From: an uncultured Pelagibacteraceae bacterium
Lineage (GTDB): Bacteria > Pseudomonadota > Alphaproteobacteria > Pelagibacterales > Pelagibacteraceae
Reading direction: 5' to 3'
Length of the DNA stretch: 35,362 nucleotides
Assembly (NCBI GenBank): GCA_902527415.1
Contig: CABZPD010000007.1
Location: 1-35,362 of the forward strand
This document shows, in pieces, positions 7,308 through 19,634 of this stretch. Every line of letters starts with the position of its first letter. Positions within the stretch are counted from its first letter, which is position 1. Under the pieces are notes generated by a model, which worked only from the letters and a program-made list of their open reading frames with translations, was not told where the DNA came from and searched no databases. A program made the translations under genes and the position numbers.

Positions 7308-9230
7308 TTAAACAGTAATCCTCTCAAAATTTGATTGTTTATCTCTTAAATCATGTCTGTCGATGATCAATTTAAATAATTTTTTTGCAATTGGTGCTGC
7401 CGCCTTACTTCCTGAACCACCATGCTCAACAATTATACTGAGTGCATATCGCGGGTTAACATATGGTCCATAAGCAACATACAAAGCATGATCTCTATCT
7501 TTGTATGGTATTTGCTCTAATTCTAAATCTAATTCCCTCTCTCTTTTGCTTATTCTTTTTACCTGAGCTGTTCCTGTTTTTCCTGCAAATTGATATTTAG
7601 GATCATCAATTCTTGATTTATAAGAAGTTCCAAATCTTTCGTTAGTTGAAGCAAACATTGCTTCTTGAATAATTTTAATATTTTTTTGGTTTTTAAATAA
7701 CTTTTTGTCTAACAATTCCTCAGAGTTGGTATCAAATAATAACCCACTTTCCATTGATTGTTTTGCATCTTCATAAGAAATTGGATTATTATCCACTATT
7801 ATTTTCGGTTTTACAGCAAAGCCTCCATTTGCAATTTGTGCAGTCATCATACAAAGTTGTAAAGGTGTTGTTTGTATATATCCTTGACCAATACCTGTTA
7901 TTAAGGTTTCCCCTAATACCCAGCCTTTACCAAGATTATTTTTTTTCCATTTTGTATTTGGAAATAATCCTTTTTTTTCAGTATCAAAATAATCGCCAAG
8001 TACTTTTTTACCTAAACCAAATTTTTCAGCTGTAATGTTTAATCTATCAACACCTAATAACCTAGCTACCTCATAAAAATATGTATCACAAGATTGTTTC
8101 ATTGCATTTTTCAAACTAACCCAGCCATGTCCCTTTTCCTTCCAACAATGAAATGTTTGTCCATATAACTCCATTTTTCCTGTGCATTTAACTTTAAACT
8201 TTGTATCTATTACTTTGTTTTCTAAAGCTGAAAGCGCAACGATAGGTTTTATTGTTGAACCTGGTGAGTATAGACCCGAAAGAGTTTTGTTTATTAATGG
8301 TTTTAATGGATTATTTCTAATTAATTGCCACTCATCTTGACTTATTCCGAATAAAAATAAATTTGGATTATAAGATGGAGATGAATACATTGCTATTATA
8401 TCTCCAGTATAGATATCCATTACACTTATAGATCCTGCTTTTTCATTTAACAATTTCCCACAAGCTTTTTGTATTTCTGTGTCTACAGTTAAACGTATTT
8501 TTGATCCTTGCTCACCTTTTTGATGCTCGAGTTGATTAATTCTTTTACCGTAAGCATTTACTTCATATCTTTGAATAGCATTTGTTCCAATTAAATGATT
8601 TTCAAGTCTTTTCTCTAAGCCTAGTTTTCCAATTTTCATTCCTGGTACAAATCTTTCTTGGATAATTTCATTTTCTAAAATTTCTTGTTCATTTGGTTGA
8701 CTCACATATCCAAGAACATGTGTGTATACATCATTGAATGGATAGTTTCTGGAGATTGTCATTACTGGTTTAACGCCAACAAGATCATATAAATAATTAT
8801 TAATTTTTACAAATTGACTCCAGCTTAAGTTTTCAGAAACAATAATGCTGTCCCACGGTTTTAGCTCTGCTTTTAATTTATTTATTCTTGCAATTCTTTT
8901 GTCACTTAGATTTAAAAGATTTTTCAATCTAACTAGTAAATAATTGAAATTCTCAACTTGCTCTGGAATTATATGTAATTGATAAACTTTTAAATTCCCT
9001 GCAATTACATTTCCAAAATAATCAACAATATTTCCCCTTGTAGGTGGGAGTTTCCATTCTCTAATTCTATTTTTATCTGAAAGTGTTAAATATTTTTTAT
9101 TTTCGTTTATTTGAAGAGAAAATAAACGAGCAACGATACCAACAAAAACTACTACTTTTGCTGCTCCGATTATGAACATCCTTCTATTAATTACATCTGT
9201 TTTTCTTATTCCTGAATTAGATTTAATCAT
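7308..9230 (-). CDS. mrdA: Penicillin-binding protein 2 (peptidoglycan transpeptidase)
   Basis: A class B PBP that cross-links peptidoglycan during elongation, working with RodA. It has one N-terminal membrane anchor at about residues 18-38, a dimerisation/pedestal domain (RGNIVDYFGN at 65-74 is the typical PBP2 entry motif) and the transpeptidase domain. Catalytic motifs are S325-T-I-K328, S380-C-D382 and K551-T-G-T-A555, so the active site is complete. The 640-residue length is usual for PBP2. The ATG overlaps the mreD 3' end by 8 bases and rodA follows with no gap. It acts in the periplasm, tethered to the inner membrane. Confidence 0.97.
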   Translation of the reverse strand: MIKSNSGIRKTDVINRRMFIIGAAKVVVFVGIVARLFSLQINENKKYLTLSDKNRIREWKLPPTRGNIVDYFGNVIAGNLKVYQLHIIPEQVENFNYLLVRLKNLLNLSDKRIARINKLKAELKPWDSIIVSENLSWSQFVKINNYLYDLVGVKPVMTISRNYPFNDVYTHVLGYVSQPNEQEILENEIIQERFVPGMKIGKLGLEKRLENHLIGTNAIQRYEVNAYGKRINQLEHQKGEQGSKIRLTVDTEIQKACGKLLNEKAGSISVMDIYTGDIIAMYSSPSYNPNLFLFGISQDEWQLIRNNPLKPLINKTLSGLYSPGSTIKPIVALSALENKVIDTKFKVKCTGKMELYGQTFHCWKEKGHGWVSLKNAMKQSCDTYFYEVARLLGVDRLNITAEKFGLGKKVLGDYFDTEKKGLFPNTKWKKNNLGKGWVLGETLITGIGQGYIQTTPLQLCMMTAQIANGGFAVKPKIIVDNNPISYEDAKQSMESGLLFDTNSEELLDKKLFKNQKNIKIIQEAMFASTNERFGTSYKSRIDDPKYQFAGKTGTAQVKRISKRERELDLELEQIPYKDRDHALYVAYGPYVNPRYALSIIVEHGGSGSKAAAPIAKKLFKLIIDRHDLRDKQSNFERITV

Positions 9231-9741
9231 TTGTTTGATATGAAATTCTTTCGTTTAAAAAATTAAAAAATAAAAAAAATATTGGATAAAATAAAAAAGT
9301 AAAACCTGAGTTAATCAAATAATTTGTGTAATCAACTTTAATCAAAAAGACTAAATCCAAAATAATCACTTGAATTGAATTTATTAATAAAATTGTGAAT
9401 AATAATGATATCCAGTCCTTCATAAAATTTGGGGTTAAAGTAATGTTTCTTATGTAAGCTGTTACTGAGCAAAGAATAAGGTAACAAAAACTACTAATTC
9501 CTATTGGTATACCTATTACAACATCATTAATTATTCCTGCAAAGAAAATTGCTAGATAACCTAATTGATCAGGATTTCTTAAAGTCCAAAAGAAAATTAA
9601 TAGATGAACAAAATTAAAAGCAAAATAATCAAGTTTTAAGTAATTAAAATCAAATTCATTAAATACAGAAAAAAATAACATTATAAATGGTAGATAGGAT
9701 AAGAATATTTTTAAAAAAGGACTTTTATTGAGTGATGACAT
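9223..9741 (-). CDS. mreD: MreD, rod-shape-determining membrane protein
   Basis: A small polytopic inner-membrane component of the elongasome. The 172 residues form about five hydrophobic segments with little else recognisable, as is normal for MreD; identity rests on the hydropathy, the GIINDVVIGIPIGISSF stretch (residues about 69-85, matching the conserved G-x-x-x-D region of MreD) and position between mreC and mrdA. The start codon shares one base with the mreC stop (TAATG at 9741), implying translational coupling, and the 3' end overlaps mrdA by 8 bases. Confidence 0.9.
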   Translation of the reverse strand: MSSLNKSPFLKIFLSYLPFIMLFFSVFNEFDFNYLKLDYFAFNFVHLLIFFWTLRNPDQLGYLAIFFAGIINDVVIGIPIGISSFCYLILCSVTAYIRNITLTPNFMKDWISLLFTILLINSIQVIILDLVFLIKVDYTNYLINSGFTFLFYPIFFLFFNFLNERISYQTND

Positions 9742-10589
9742 TATTCTTCTCCACCTATTTTGTAAGAAACTATTTTTACATAATTGAGTTGTGTAAAATC
9801 AGAAAAAAAATTAATTTTTCCCTCTGATGTATGATCAATTTTTCCAATTGGTATACCAGGTTTGAATAAACCACCAAGACCTGAGGTGTAAGCAAAAATT
9901 TCTTTATTTTTAAAATCTTCTCTAAATTCTTCTTGAGTATGTTCAATTTTTCCAAAATCACTTCCAGTACCAGAAATTACAGCTTGTATATCATCTGGCT
10001 CTAGAACAGATGGTATTTTACTATTAAGGTCAGACAATAGTAATGCCCTTGAATTAGTATAATTTACCTCAATTATCTGGCCAACTAGATAAACATCATC
10101 AATAACAGCCATTCCAATTTTTACTTTATCTTTTGTGCCTTTATTTAATACTACTGATTTTAAATATGGGCTATCTTTATCAATTAAAACTCTGGCAAAA
10201 ATTTCTTGTGAATTTATACTTTCGTCAAGTAACTCTCTAAGCTTTTTATTTTCTGCACTTAAAAACTCATTTTGTAATTTAAGTTGATCAGAATTTTCTA
10301 TTTTAATTAAATCTTTCTGATGACTTTCATACAAATCCATATGTGATTTGAATTTTGAAGTTATTTCTTTTAATTTATTTTCTGGGATTGATGCAATATG
10401 AGATGATCTATAAATTACTTCATTAATTCCTAATTTAACAAATTGTATTGCTTTAAAATTAAAATTACTTAGAACAATTACAAAAATTGATAAAATAATT
10501 AAAGTTAGTAAAGAAAATTTTTGTTTATCTTTTTTTTTTAAGAAAGCTGACCTAATGGCAATTACAAAATCATCTCTGCCAGTAGCCAT
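9741..10589 (-). CDS. mreC: MreC, rod-shape-determining protein
   Basis: A bitopic periplasmic scaffold protein that activates PBP2/RodA. It has a basic cytoplasmic N-terminus, one membrane segment at about residues 25-41, a coiled-coil region around 85-120 (including LKLQNEFLSAENKKLREL) and two beta-barrel domains in the remainder, with a conserved-looking SGLGGLFKPGIPIG segment near residues 235-248. The 282-residue length is typical. The gene starts 5 bases after mreB and ends in a TAATG overlap with mreD. Confidence 0.93.
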   Translation of the reverse strand: MATGRDDFVIAIRSAFLKKKDKQKFSLLTLIILSIFVIVLSNFNFKAIQFVKLGINEVIYRSSHIASIPENKLKEITSKFKSHMDLYESHQKDLIKIENSDQLKLQNEFLSAENKKLRELLDESINSQEIFARVLIDKDSPYLKSVVLNKGTKDKVKIGMAVIDDVYLVGQIIEVNYTNSRALLLSDLNSKIPSVLEPDDIQAVISGTGSDFGKIEHTQEEFREDFKNKEIFAYTSGLGGLFKPGIPIGKIDHTSEGKINFFSDFTQLNYVKIVSYKIGGEE

Positions 10590-10594
10590 TTTTC

Positions 10595-13200
<2,606 letters not shown>

Positions 13201-13222
13201 AACTAAAATTTTTAGAAAATCT

Positions 13223-13250
13223 ATAATACAATCTATGAGAGAGATTGCAA
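13223..13250 (-). promoter_or_regulatory. Candidate sigma70-type promoter for leuA-mreBCD
   Basis: On the minus strand, TTGCAA (13250-13245) and TATTAT (13228-13223) are separated by 16 bases, about 22 bases before the leuA ATG. The 102-base gap 13201-13302 between the ABC ATPase stop and leuA is the only sizeable spacer in the region, so a promoter here is expected. The -35 box matches the consensus at four of six positions. AT-rich DNA produces such matches by chance, so confidence is limited. Confidence 0.4.
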
Positions 13251-13302
13251 AATAATTAGTTAAATAATCACTTTTAATCGACCAATTTAGGCTTATGAAA
13301 AA

Positions 13303-14985
13303 TTAATTATAAATAGACTCGATTTTAGGCATTAACCGTAAAAGTTCTCTTGTGTATTCATGGCCGGGTTTTAAAAATAAATCCTCAGTGTTTGAAACCT
13401 CACACAATTTGCCATCTTTTAAGACTCCAATTCTATCGCACATTTGTCTAACAACTGGTAGATCATGACTAATAAATAAAATTGTTAAATTTAATTGTTC
13501 TTGTAGATCTTTAAGCAAATTTAATATTTGAGCTTGAATACTTACATCTAAAGCAGAGGTAGGTTCGTCACAAACCAAAAGTCTTGGTTGTGTAGCAAGT
13601 GCTCTTGCAATTGATATTCTCTGTCTCTGTCCTCCTGAAAATTCATGTGGATATCGATCTGCAGATTTTTGAGTTAATTCTACAGACTCAAGTAAATCAT
13701 AAATATAACTATTTAAATCTATATTTGATATTGATGGGTTGTGAAGTGTGATTGGTTCTGCAATTATATCTTTTACTTTTAATCTTCCATTTAGTGAGGA
13801 ATAAGGATCTTGAAATATCATTTGAATTTGTTTTCTAAATTTCATTAATCCGGATCTTTGTTTTATTTTTGTAATACAAAAGTTGTCAAAAAAGATATCT
13901 CCAGAAGTAGGTTTAAATAAATTTACAATCATTTTTGCAATTGTAGATTTTCCACTTCCACTTTCTCCTACTAAGCCAAAAGACTCGCCTTCTTTTATAT
14001 CAAAAGAAACATCATTAACAGCTATCACTGAATTCTTAGAACTTTCTGTAAAAAAATTATCATCAAAACTTTTACTCAAATTTTTAATCTGTACTAAATC
14101 TTGATCTATTATTCCTTTTTTTGTCCATCTATTTAATATTTTGATATTATTTTCTTTTTTGTCACTATTTTCTTTTTCAACTATTACAAATCTTGAAATT
14201 TTTTTGTTAGTTGGTGGGACTGAACTCACTAAACTTTTAGTATAATTTTCTTGTGGTTGAGTTAATATTTTTTTAGTTTCACCAATTTCAACTAAATTAC
14301 CATTTTTCATAACTGCAACTCGGTCTGCGGTTTCAGCTATAACCCCCATGTCATGAGTAATTAAGATGACTGCAAGGTTTCTTTCTTTTGTTAATTTTTT
14401 AATTAGTTCTAAAATCTGAGATTGAATTGATACATCTAATGCTGTTGTAGGTTCATCTGCAATTAACAATTCTGGTTCGCAACATAGAGCTAAAGAAATT
14501 ACTACTCGCTGTCTCATTCCACCTGAGAATTGATGAGGATAATTATCAAATCTTGTTACTGCATCTTTTATGCCAACCTCTTTCAATAGATTTATAGATT
14601 TATTTTTTGCTTCCTCTTTACTTAGTTTAAGATGAGTTTGAATTGTTTCAATTAACTGTTCACCTACAGTAAGAATTGGGTTTAGTGAAGTTTGAGGATC
14701 TTGAAATATCAATCCAATTTTATTTCCTCTATATTTAACATTACTTTCAGAATTTTCATGAATGTTGAGATCACCTAAAATAACTGAGCCACTAGAAACC
14801 TTACCTGGTTCATCAATTAAATTTATAATAGCGTTACCTACAGTGCTTTTTCCCGATCCAGATTCTCCTACTAATCCTAAAATTTCTCCTTTATTAACCT
14901 CAATATTTACATTCTTAGCAGCGTAAACTGTTTCTTTTCTCATTTGATAATCAACACTAAGATTATTTATTTTTAAAAATGTCAT
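13303..14985 (-). CDS. Peptide-type ABC transporter, fused double ATPase subunit (DppD-DppF-like)
   Basis: Energises import of peptides or a related solute through the two adjacent permeases. Two complete ABC modules are joined in one 560-residue chain. Module 1 has Walker A GESGSGKST at 40-48, signature FSGGMRQ at 153-159 and DEPT at 177-180. Module 2 has Walker A at 340-348, signature FSGGQRQ at 449-455 and DEPT at 473-476. A charged linker of about 265-295 separates them. Each module ends with a peptide-importer-type oligopeptide C-terminal segment. The frame is open to an ATG at 15090, but that would overlap the permease gene by over 100 bases. The ATG at 14985 forms an ATGA overlap with the permease stop and begins MTFLKINNLS, a normal ABC N-terminus, so I chose it. 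Confidence 0.93.
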   Translation of the reverse strand: MTFLKINNLSVDYQMRKETVYAAKNVNIEVNKGEILGLVGESGSGKSTVGNAIINLIDEPGKVSSGSVILGDLNIHENSESNVKYRGNKIGLIFQDPQTSLNPILTVGEQLIETIQTHLKLSKEEAKNKSINLLKEVGIKDAVTRFDNYPHQFSGGMRQRVVISLALCCEPELLIADEPTTALDVSIQSQILELIKKLTKERNLAVILITHDMGVIAETADRVAVMKNGNLVEIGETKKILTQPQENYTKSLVSSVPPTNKKISRFVIVEKENSDKKENNIKILNRWTKKGIIDQDLVQIKNLSKSFDDNFFTESSKNSVIAVNDVSFDIKEGESFGLVGESGSGKSTIAKMIVNLFKPTSGDIFFDNFCITKIKQRSGLMKFRKQIQMIFQDPYSSLNGRLKVKDIIAEPITLHNPSISNIDLNSYIYDLLESVELTQKSADRYPHEFSGGQRQRISIARALATQPRLLVCDEPTSALDVSIQAQILNLLKDLQEQLNLTILFISHDLPVVRQMCDRIGVLKDGKLCEVSNTEDLFLKPGHEYTRELLRLMPKIESIYN

Positions 14986-15911
14986 TTTTTTAATTTTGGA
15001 TTTAAAGTATCTCTCATCCAATCCCCTAATAAATTTATTGAAAATGCTAAAATAACTAAGAAAATTGCTGGAAAAAAAGTTATCCACCATTCTCCTGAAA
15101 ATAAAAAGTCATTACCAAGTCTTATTAATGTCCCTAAAGAAGGTGTTGTTGGAGGCACACCAACTCCTAAAAAACTTAAAGTAGATTCAGCTAAAATAGC
15201 AAGAGCTAAACCAATAGTTCCAATTACTAATACTGGTCTTAAAATATTTGGTAAAATATGTTTAAACATAATAATTATATTTGAAACACCGATTATTGTT
15301 GATGCTGAAACATAATCTTTATTTTTTTCAACCAAAGTTGCTGCTCTTGAAACTCTTGCAAATTGCGGCCACTCTGAAATCCCGATTGCAAATATTAAAA
15401 CGTAAATTGCCATTTCATCATGCATTTCTCTCGAGATTAATCCTCTTGCTATACCATCAACCAACAATGCCATCAAAATACTTGGTACTGTTAACTGAAC
15501 ATCGGTTAACCTCATTACTATCATTTCATATTTTCCCCCAAAGAATCCAGCTGTTAATCCCAACCCAACTCCAAGAATTAAACTAAAAATTATCGCAGAA
15601 AAACCTACAATTAAAGAAATCCTACATCCATACAAAATTGTCGATAGCATATCTCTTCCTTGTCCATCAGTGCCTAAAATAAATTTAGCAAGACCATCTT
15701 CTGTCCATGATGGTGGTGTGAAAGCATCCATCAGCGAGAGAGAGGATGGGTCAAAAGGATTGTAAGGTGTTACCAGTTCAACAAAGAAAGAGCAGAAAAA
15801 AATTATAAACAAAATAGTAGATGATACAATTGCAGTAGGGGATTTAATAAAGCTATGATAAATGTCACTATCTTTTATTCTTTCCCAAGTACTTAAAGAT
15901 TTGTTATCCAC
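14982..15911 (-). CDS. Peptide-type ABC transporter permease (DppC/OppC-like)
   Basis: One of the two inner-membrane permeases of a peptide/nickel-type (binding-protein-dependent, family 5) ABC importer. The 309 residues contain about six hydrophobic segments, with an N-terminal OppC-type segment before the core (the hydrophobic stretch near residues 25-50). The EAA-like loop is visible as the ISEWPQFARVSRAATL stretch, which docks the ATPase. It overlaps the upstream DppB-like gene by 8 bases and the ATPase gene by 4 bases (ATGA), so subunit synthesis is coupled. Substrate cannot be read from the permease alone. Confidence 0.93.
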   Translation of the reverse strand: MDNKSLSTWERIKDSDIYHSFIKSPTAIVSSTILFIIFFCSFFVELVTPYNPFDPSSLSLMDAFTPPSWTEDGLAKFILGTDGQGRDMLSTILYGCRISLIVGFSAIIFSLILGVGLGLTAGFFGGKYEMIVMRLTDVQLTVPSILMALLVDGIARGLISREMHDEMAIYVLIFAIGISEWPQFARVSRAATLVEKNKDYVSASTIIGVSNIIIMFKHILPNILRPVLVIGTIGLALAILAESTLSFLGVGVPPTTPSLGTLIRLGNDFLFSGEWWITFFPAIFLVILAFSINLLGDWMRDTLNPKLKK

Positions 15912-16887
15912 TTGCAGTATCTCCTTTAACTCTTATTCTTGGATCAATTAAATAATAAAGAATATCAACTATAAAATTTATCATTACGAAAACAAAAGCT
16001 ATAAAAACTAAATAAGCTGACATGATTGGTATATCTACGAATTGAACTGCTTGAATAAATAAGAAGCCCATACCAGGCCATTGAAAAACAGTTTCAGTAA
16101 TAATTGAAAACGCAATTAGAGTTCCAATATTTATTCCTGCTATAGTTATTACTGGTATCAATCCATTTTTTAATGCATGTTTGTATTTAATACTATTTTC
16201 ACTAATACCTCGAGCACGCGCAAATTTAATATAATCTGTTTGTAATATTTCCATCATCTCTGCTCGGACAAGTCTGATGATATAAGTCATTTGGAAAAGG
16301 CTTAATGTTACTGAAGGAAGTATAATTGCTTTTAGCCCTGAAACTGTTAAAAAACCTGTAGTCCAAAAACCTAAATCGACAACTTCTCCTCTTCCAAAAG
16401 AAGGTAATATTCCTAAGATTACTGCAAATAAATATATAAATAATATACCAATTACAAATGTGGGGAGTGAAACTCCCAGCAAGGAGATGGCTAAGACAAA
16501 ATCACTTAAAAAACCTTTTCGATTTATGCCTGTATAAACACCTAACAATGTACCGGTTATAAGTGCAATTAGTGCTGAAATAACCACAAGTTCAATAGTT
16601 GCAGGTAATCTTTCCACTATTAATTCTGAAACAGGTCTTCTTAATTGATATGAAATTCCAAACTCACCTTTAGAAGCATTAACTATAAATCTTGAAAACT
16701 GTACATGAATTGGATCCATTAAACCTAATGTTTCTCTTAATTCTGCTCTTTCCTCATCAGAAGTCTCTTCTCCAACCATGTTATTGATTGGATCTCCAAC
16801 AAAATTAAATAAAGAGAAAGACACAAAGGCGACAACTAACATCACCAAAGCAGATTGAAACAGCCTTTTAAAAAAATATTTTATCAA
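15904..16887 (-). CDS. Peptide-type ABC transporter permease (DppB/OppB-like)
   Basis: The second inner-membrane permease, partner of the DppC-like protein. The 327 residues show the DppB hallmarks: an N-terminal single membrane segment (MIKYFFKRLFQSALVMLVVA), a periplasmic domain with LGLMDPIHVQFSRF, then five further segments and the EAA loop ARARGISENSIKYKHALKNG near residues 225-245. It follows the binding-protein gene after a 61-base gap that contains a strong hairpin, and overlaps the next permease gene by 8 bases. Confidence 0.93.
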   Translation of the reverse strand: MIKYFFKRLFQSALVMLVVAFVSFSLFNFVGDPINNMVGEETSDEERAELRETLGLMDPIHVQFSRFIVNASKGEFGISYQLRRPVSELIVERLPATIELVVISALIALITGTLLGVYTGINRKGFLSDFVLAISLLGVSLPTFVIGILFIYLFAVILGILPSFGRGEVVDLGFWTTGFLTVSGLKAIILPSVTLSLFQMTYIIRLVRAEMMEILQTDYIKFARARGISENSIKYKHALKNGLIPVITIAGINIGTLIAFSIITETVFQWPGMGFLFIQAVQFVDIPIMSAYLVFIAFVFVMINFIVDILYYLIDPRIRVKGDTASG

Positions 16888-16904
16888 TTTGTGAAGGTTT
16901 AAAC

Positions 16905-16938
16905 TTACAAGCCCTTTAAATTTTTAAAGGGCTTGTAA
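16905..16938 (-). terminator. Strong intercistronic hairpin after the binding-protein gene
   Basis: A near-perfect inverted repeat with a 15-base-pair stem: 16905-16919 pairs with 16924-16938 around a 4-base loop, and the stem holds a GCCC/GGGC core. It sits 10 bases after the stop of the substrate-binding protein and before the first permease gene. The flanks are AT-rich but the run of U after the stem on the minus strand is short, so it may be a partial terminator or a 3'-end stabiliser of the binding-protein mRNA. This would allow more binding protein than permease to be made, a common arrangement in ABC importer operons. The structure is seen in sequence; its role is inferred. Confidence 0.75.
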
Positions 16939-16948
16939 TAATTTTTAA

Positions 16949-18511
16949 TTAATTAAAACTAGCAGTTCTGAATAACGGTTCGTTATTCGGTCTGATAGGA
17001 ACATTAACATTGCTTTTTGATGCCCAAGAAATTACTTGGTGATGCAAAGGAAGATAAGAAATATCATCTTTTACAATTTTCCAAGCTTTTGCAATTGCAG
17101 CATTTCTTTTATCTAAATCAACTTCACCTTCCATAACTCTGATTGCAGCATCGACATCTGCATTACTAAAGTTAACTTTGTTCCAGCTAGCACCAGTTTC
17201 ATATAGATAATGGAAAACATAGTGACTATCTAAAGTTGGAACACCCCATCCTAGCATATAGAAATCACCTTGATCATCTTTAAGCTCTTTGAAGTGTTTA
17301 CTTTTAGTTTGAGCAAATAAGTTAACGTTAACTCCAATTTTACCCAACATTCCAACAACTGCAGTACAAATTGCTTCATCGTTTACATATCTGTCATTAG
17401 GACATCTAAGTTCAACGTCAAAACCATTAGGATAACCCGCATCAGCTAAAAGTTTTTTTGCAGCATCAACATCGTAAGGTAATCTTTTATCAAGATCAGC
17501 TGTATATCCATTTACACCTGGGAAAGTTATAATTCCTGCTGGTTCACTTAAACCTCTCATAACTTTTTTCTTGATCGCTTCAATATCAATTGCTTGATAA
17601 AGAGCTTGTCTTACTTCTTTTTTCTTAAATGGATTATCACCTGTATTTCCAGTTCTTAATTTGTCAGCTGCTTGATCCATACCTAAGAAAATTGTTCTCA
17701 TTTGAGCTGTACTTTCAACTTTATGACCTGAAGAAGATCCGATTCTTTTTAAGTCTTGGACAGGAGCATCAGTAACTATATCAATTTCACCAGATAATAA
17801 GGCTGCTACTCTTGTAGCTGCATTTTTAATAGGCATTAATTCAATTTGAGTTACTTTTTTGTCCTTCATTTCACCCCACCAATGTTTATTTCTTTTAAAC
17901 ACTGTCTTGGTGTTAGGCTCTCTTAAAGTGATTTTAAAAGGACCAGTTCCCATAGCATTAGTAGCAGAGAAAGTTTCTTGTCCTGCATCCCAATTTTGTG
18001 GAGACATTGCAAAGTTTTTCTCTGACCAAGCTTTAGACATTATAAAAATGTTAGACAATTGGTTTAAAAGAATAGGGTTAGGTTTACTTGTAGTTATTTT
18101 AACAGAGTAATCTCCAACCGCTTCAACATTAGCAACAGTACTAATATATTCTTTAAAGTCAGATGTTCTTTGCTTAGCTCTTAATATACTAAAAACAACA
18201 TCCGCAGATGTCATTCCAGAACCATCTGAAAACTTAGCATCTTCTCTTAAAGTAAAAATCCAAGTATTTGGATCAGTAGCTTTCCATTTTGTTGCTAAAG
18301 CAGGCCCTATTTTCATGTCCAAGCCTCTTTGAACTAGAGCTTCATAAACTTGTCTAGATACTTGAGTAGTTGGACCCTCATTTTGCGCATGTGGATCTAG
18401 TGTTAAACTGTCTCCCTGCATAGACCATTTAATCGTTTTTGCCCATGCTGAAGAAAATCCGAATACTAGAACTAATGACAATAGTATTCTTACTATATTT
18501 TTAGTCTTCAT
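16949..18511 (-). CDS. Periplasmic solute-binding protein, family 5 (peptide/oligopeptide type)
   Basis: The extracytoplasmic receptor of the adjacent ABC importer. It has a clear Sec signal peptide: basic MKTKNIVR, hydrophobic core and AWA at 22-24, with likely cleavage after A24. There is no lipobox cysteine, so it should be soluble in the periplasm. The 520-residue length and the SBP_bac_5 features (SLTLDPHAQNEGP near 35-47, then DGSGMTSADVVFSI near 96-109 and NANA/GTGPFK-type strand near 190) are typical of dipeptide/oligopeptide binders. The ligand could be peptides, but family 5 also binds sugars, opines or nickel. A strong AGGGG Shine-Dalgarno (18516-18520) lies 4 bases before the ATG, in contrast to most genes here, consistent with high expression. 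Confidence 0.92.
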   Translation of the reverse strand: MKTKNIVRILLSLVLVFGFSSAWAKTIKWSMQGDSLTLDPHAQNEGPTTQVSRQVYEALVQRGLDMKIGPALATKWKATDPNTWIFTLREDAKFSDGSGMTSADVVFSILRAKQRTSDFKEYISTVANVEAVGDYSVKITTSKPNPILLNQLSNIFIMSKAWSEKNFAMSPQNWDAGQETFSATNAMGTGPFKITLREPNTKTVFKRNKHWWGEMKDKKVTQIELMPIKNAATRVAALLSGEIDIVTDAPVQDLKRIGSSSGHKVESTAQMRTIFLGMDQAADKLRTGNTGDNPFKKKEVRQALYQAIDIEAIKKKVMRGLSEPAGIITFPGVNGYTADLDKRLPYDVDAAKKLLADAGYPNGFDVELRCPNDRYVNDEAICTAVVGMLGKIGVNVNLFAQTKSKHFKELKDDQGDFYMLGWGVPTLDSHYVFHYLYETGASWNKVNFSNADVDAAIRVMEGEVDLDKRNAAIAKAWKIVKDDISYLPLHHQVISWASKSNVNVPIRPNNEPLFRTASFN

Positions 18512-18515
18512 TATT

Positions 18516-18544
18516 CCCCTCGTTTTTTAAATTTATTTAAAAAA
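18516..18544 (-). promoter_or_regulatory. Strong Shine-Dalgarno plus upstream palindrome in the binding-protein leader
   Basis: Minus-strand AGGGG at 18520-18516 is placed ideally for the ATG at 18511. Directly upstream, 18523-18544 is a perfect A/T palindrome (10-base arms, 2-base centre). In RNA the arms could form a weak hairpin next to the ribosome-binding site; in DNA it could be a protein-binding site. Only the sequence symmetry is observed. Confidence 0.5.
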
Positions 18545-18563
18545 GTATAAGTGAAATAATTGA

Positions 18564-18590
18564 ATTATAGTAGCAATAATTTACTGATAA
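18564..18590 (-). promoter_or_regulatory. Candidate promoter for the ABC transporter operon
   Basis: A perfect minus-strand TATAAT (18569-18564) lies 15 bases downstream of a TTATCA (18590-18585). It falls in the 82-base gap between ilvC and the binding-protein gene and would give a leader of about 45 bases containing the palindrome and the strong Shine-Dalgarno. The spacing is short, so the -35 assignment is weak. Confidence 0.35.
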
Positions 18591-18593
18591 AAT

Positions 18594-19634
<1,041 letters not shown>

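Noticed and set aside
13201-13302. tRNA or small RNA gene in the gap upstream of leuA
   Set aside because: No cloverleaf, CCA end or strong hairpin is visible. Only a candidate promoter was found.
14986-15090. N-terminal extension of the fused ABC ATPase to an ATG at 15090
   Set aside because: It lies inside the permease gene in another frame and adds residues unlike any ABC protein. The ATG at 14985 gives a normal N-terminus and an ATGA overlap.
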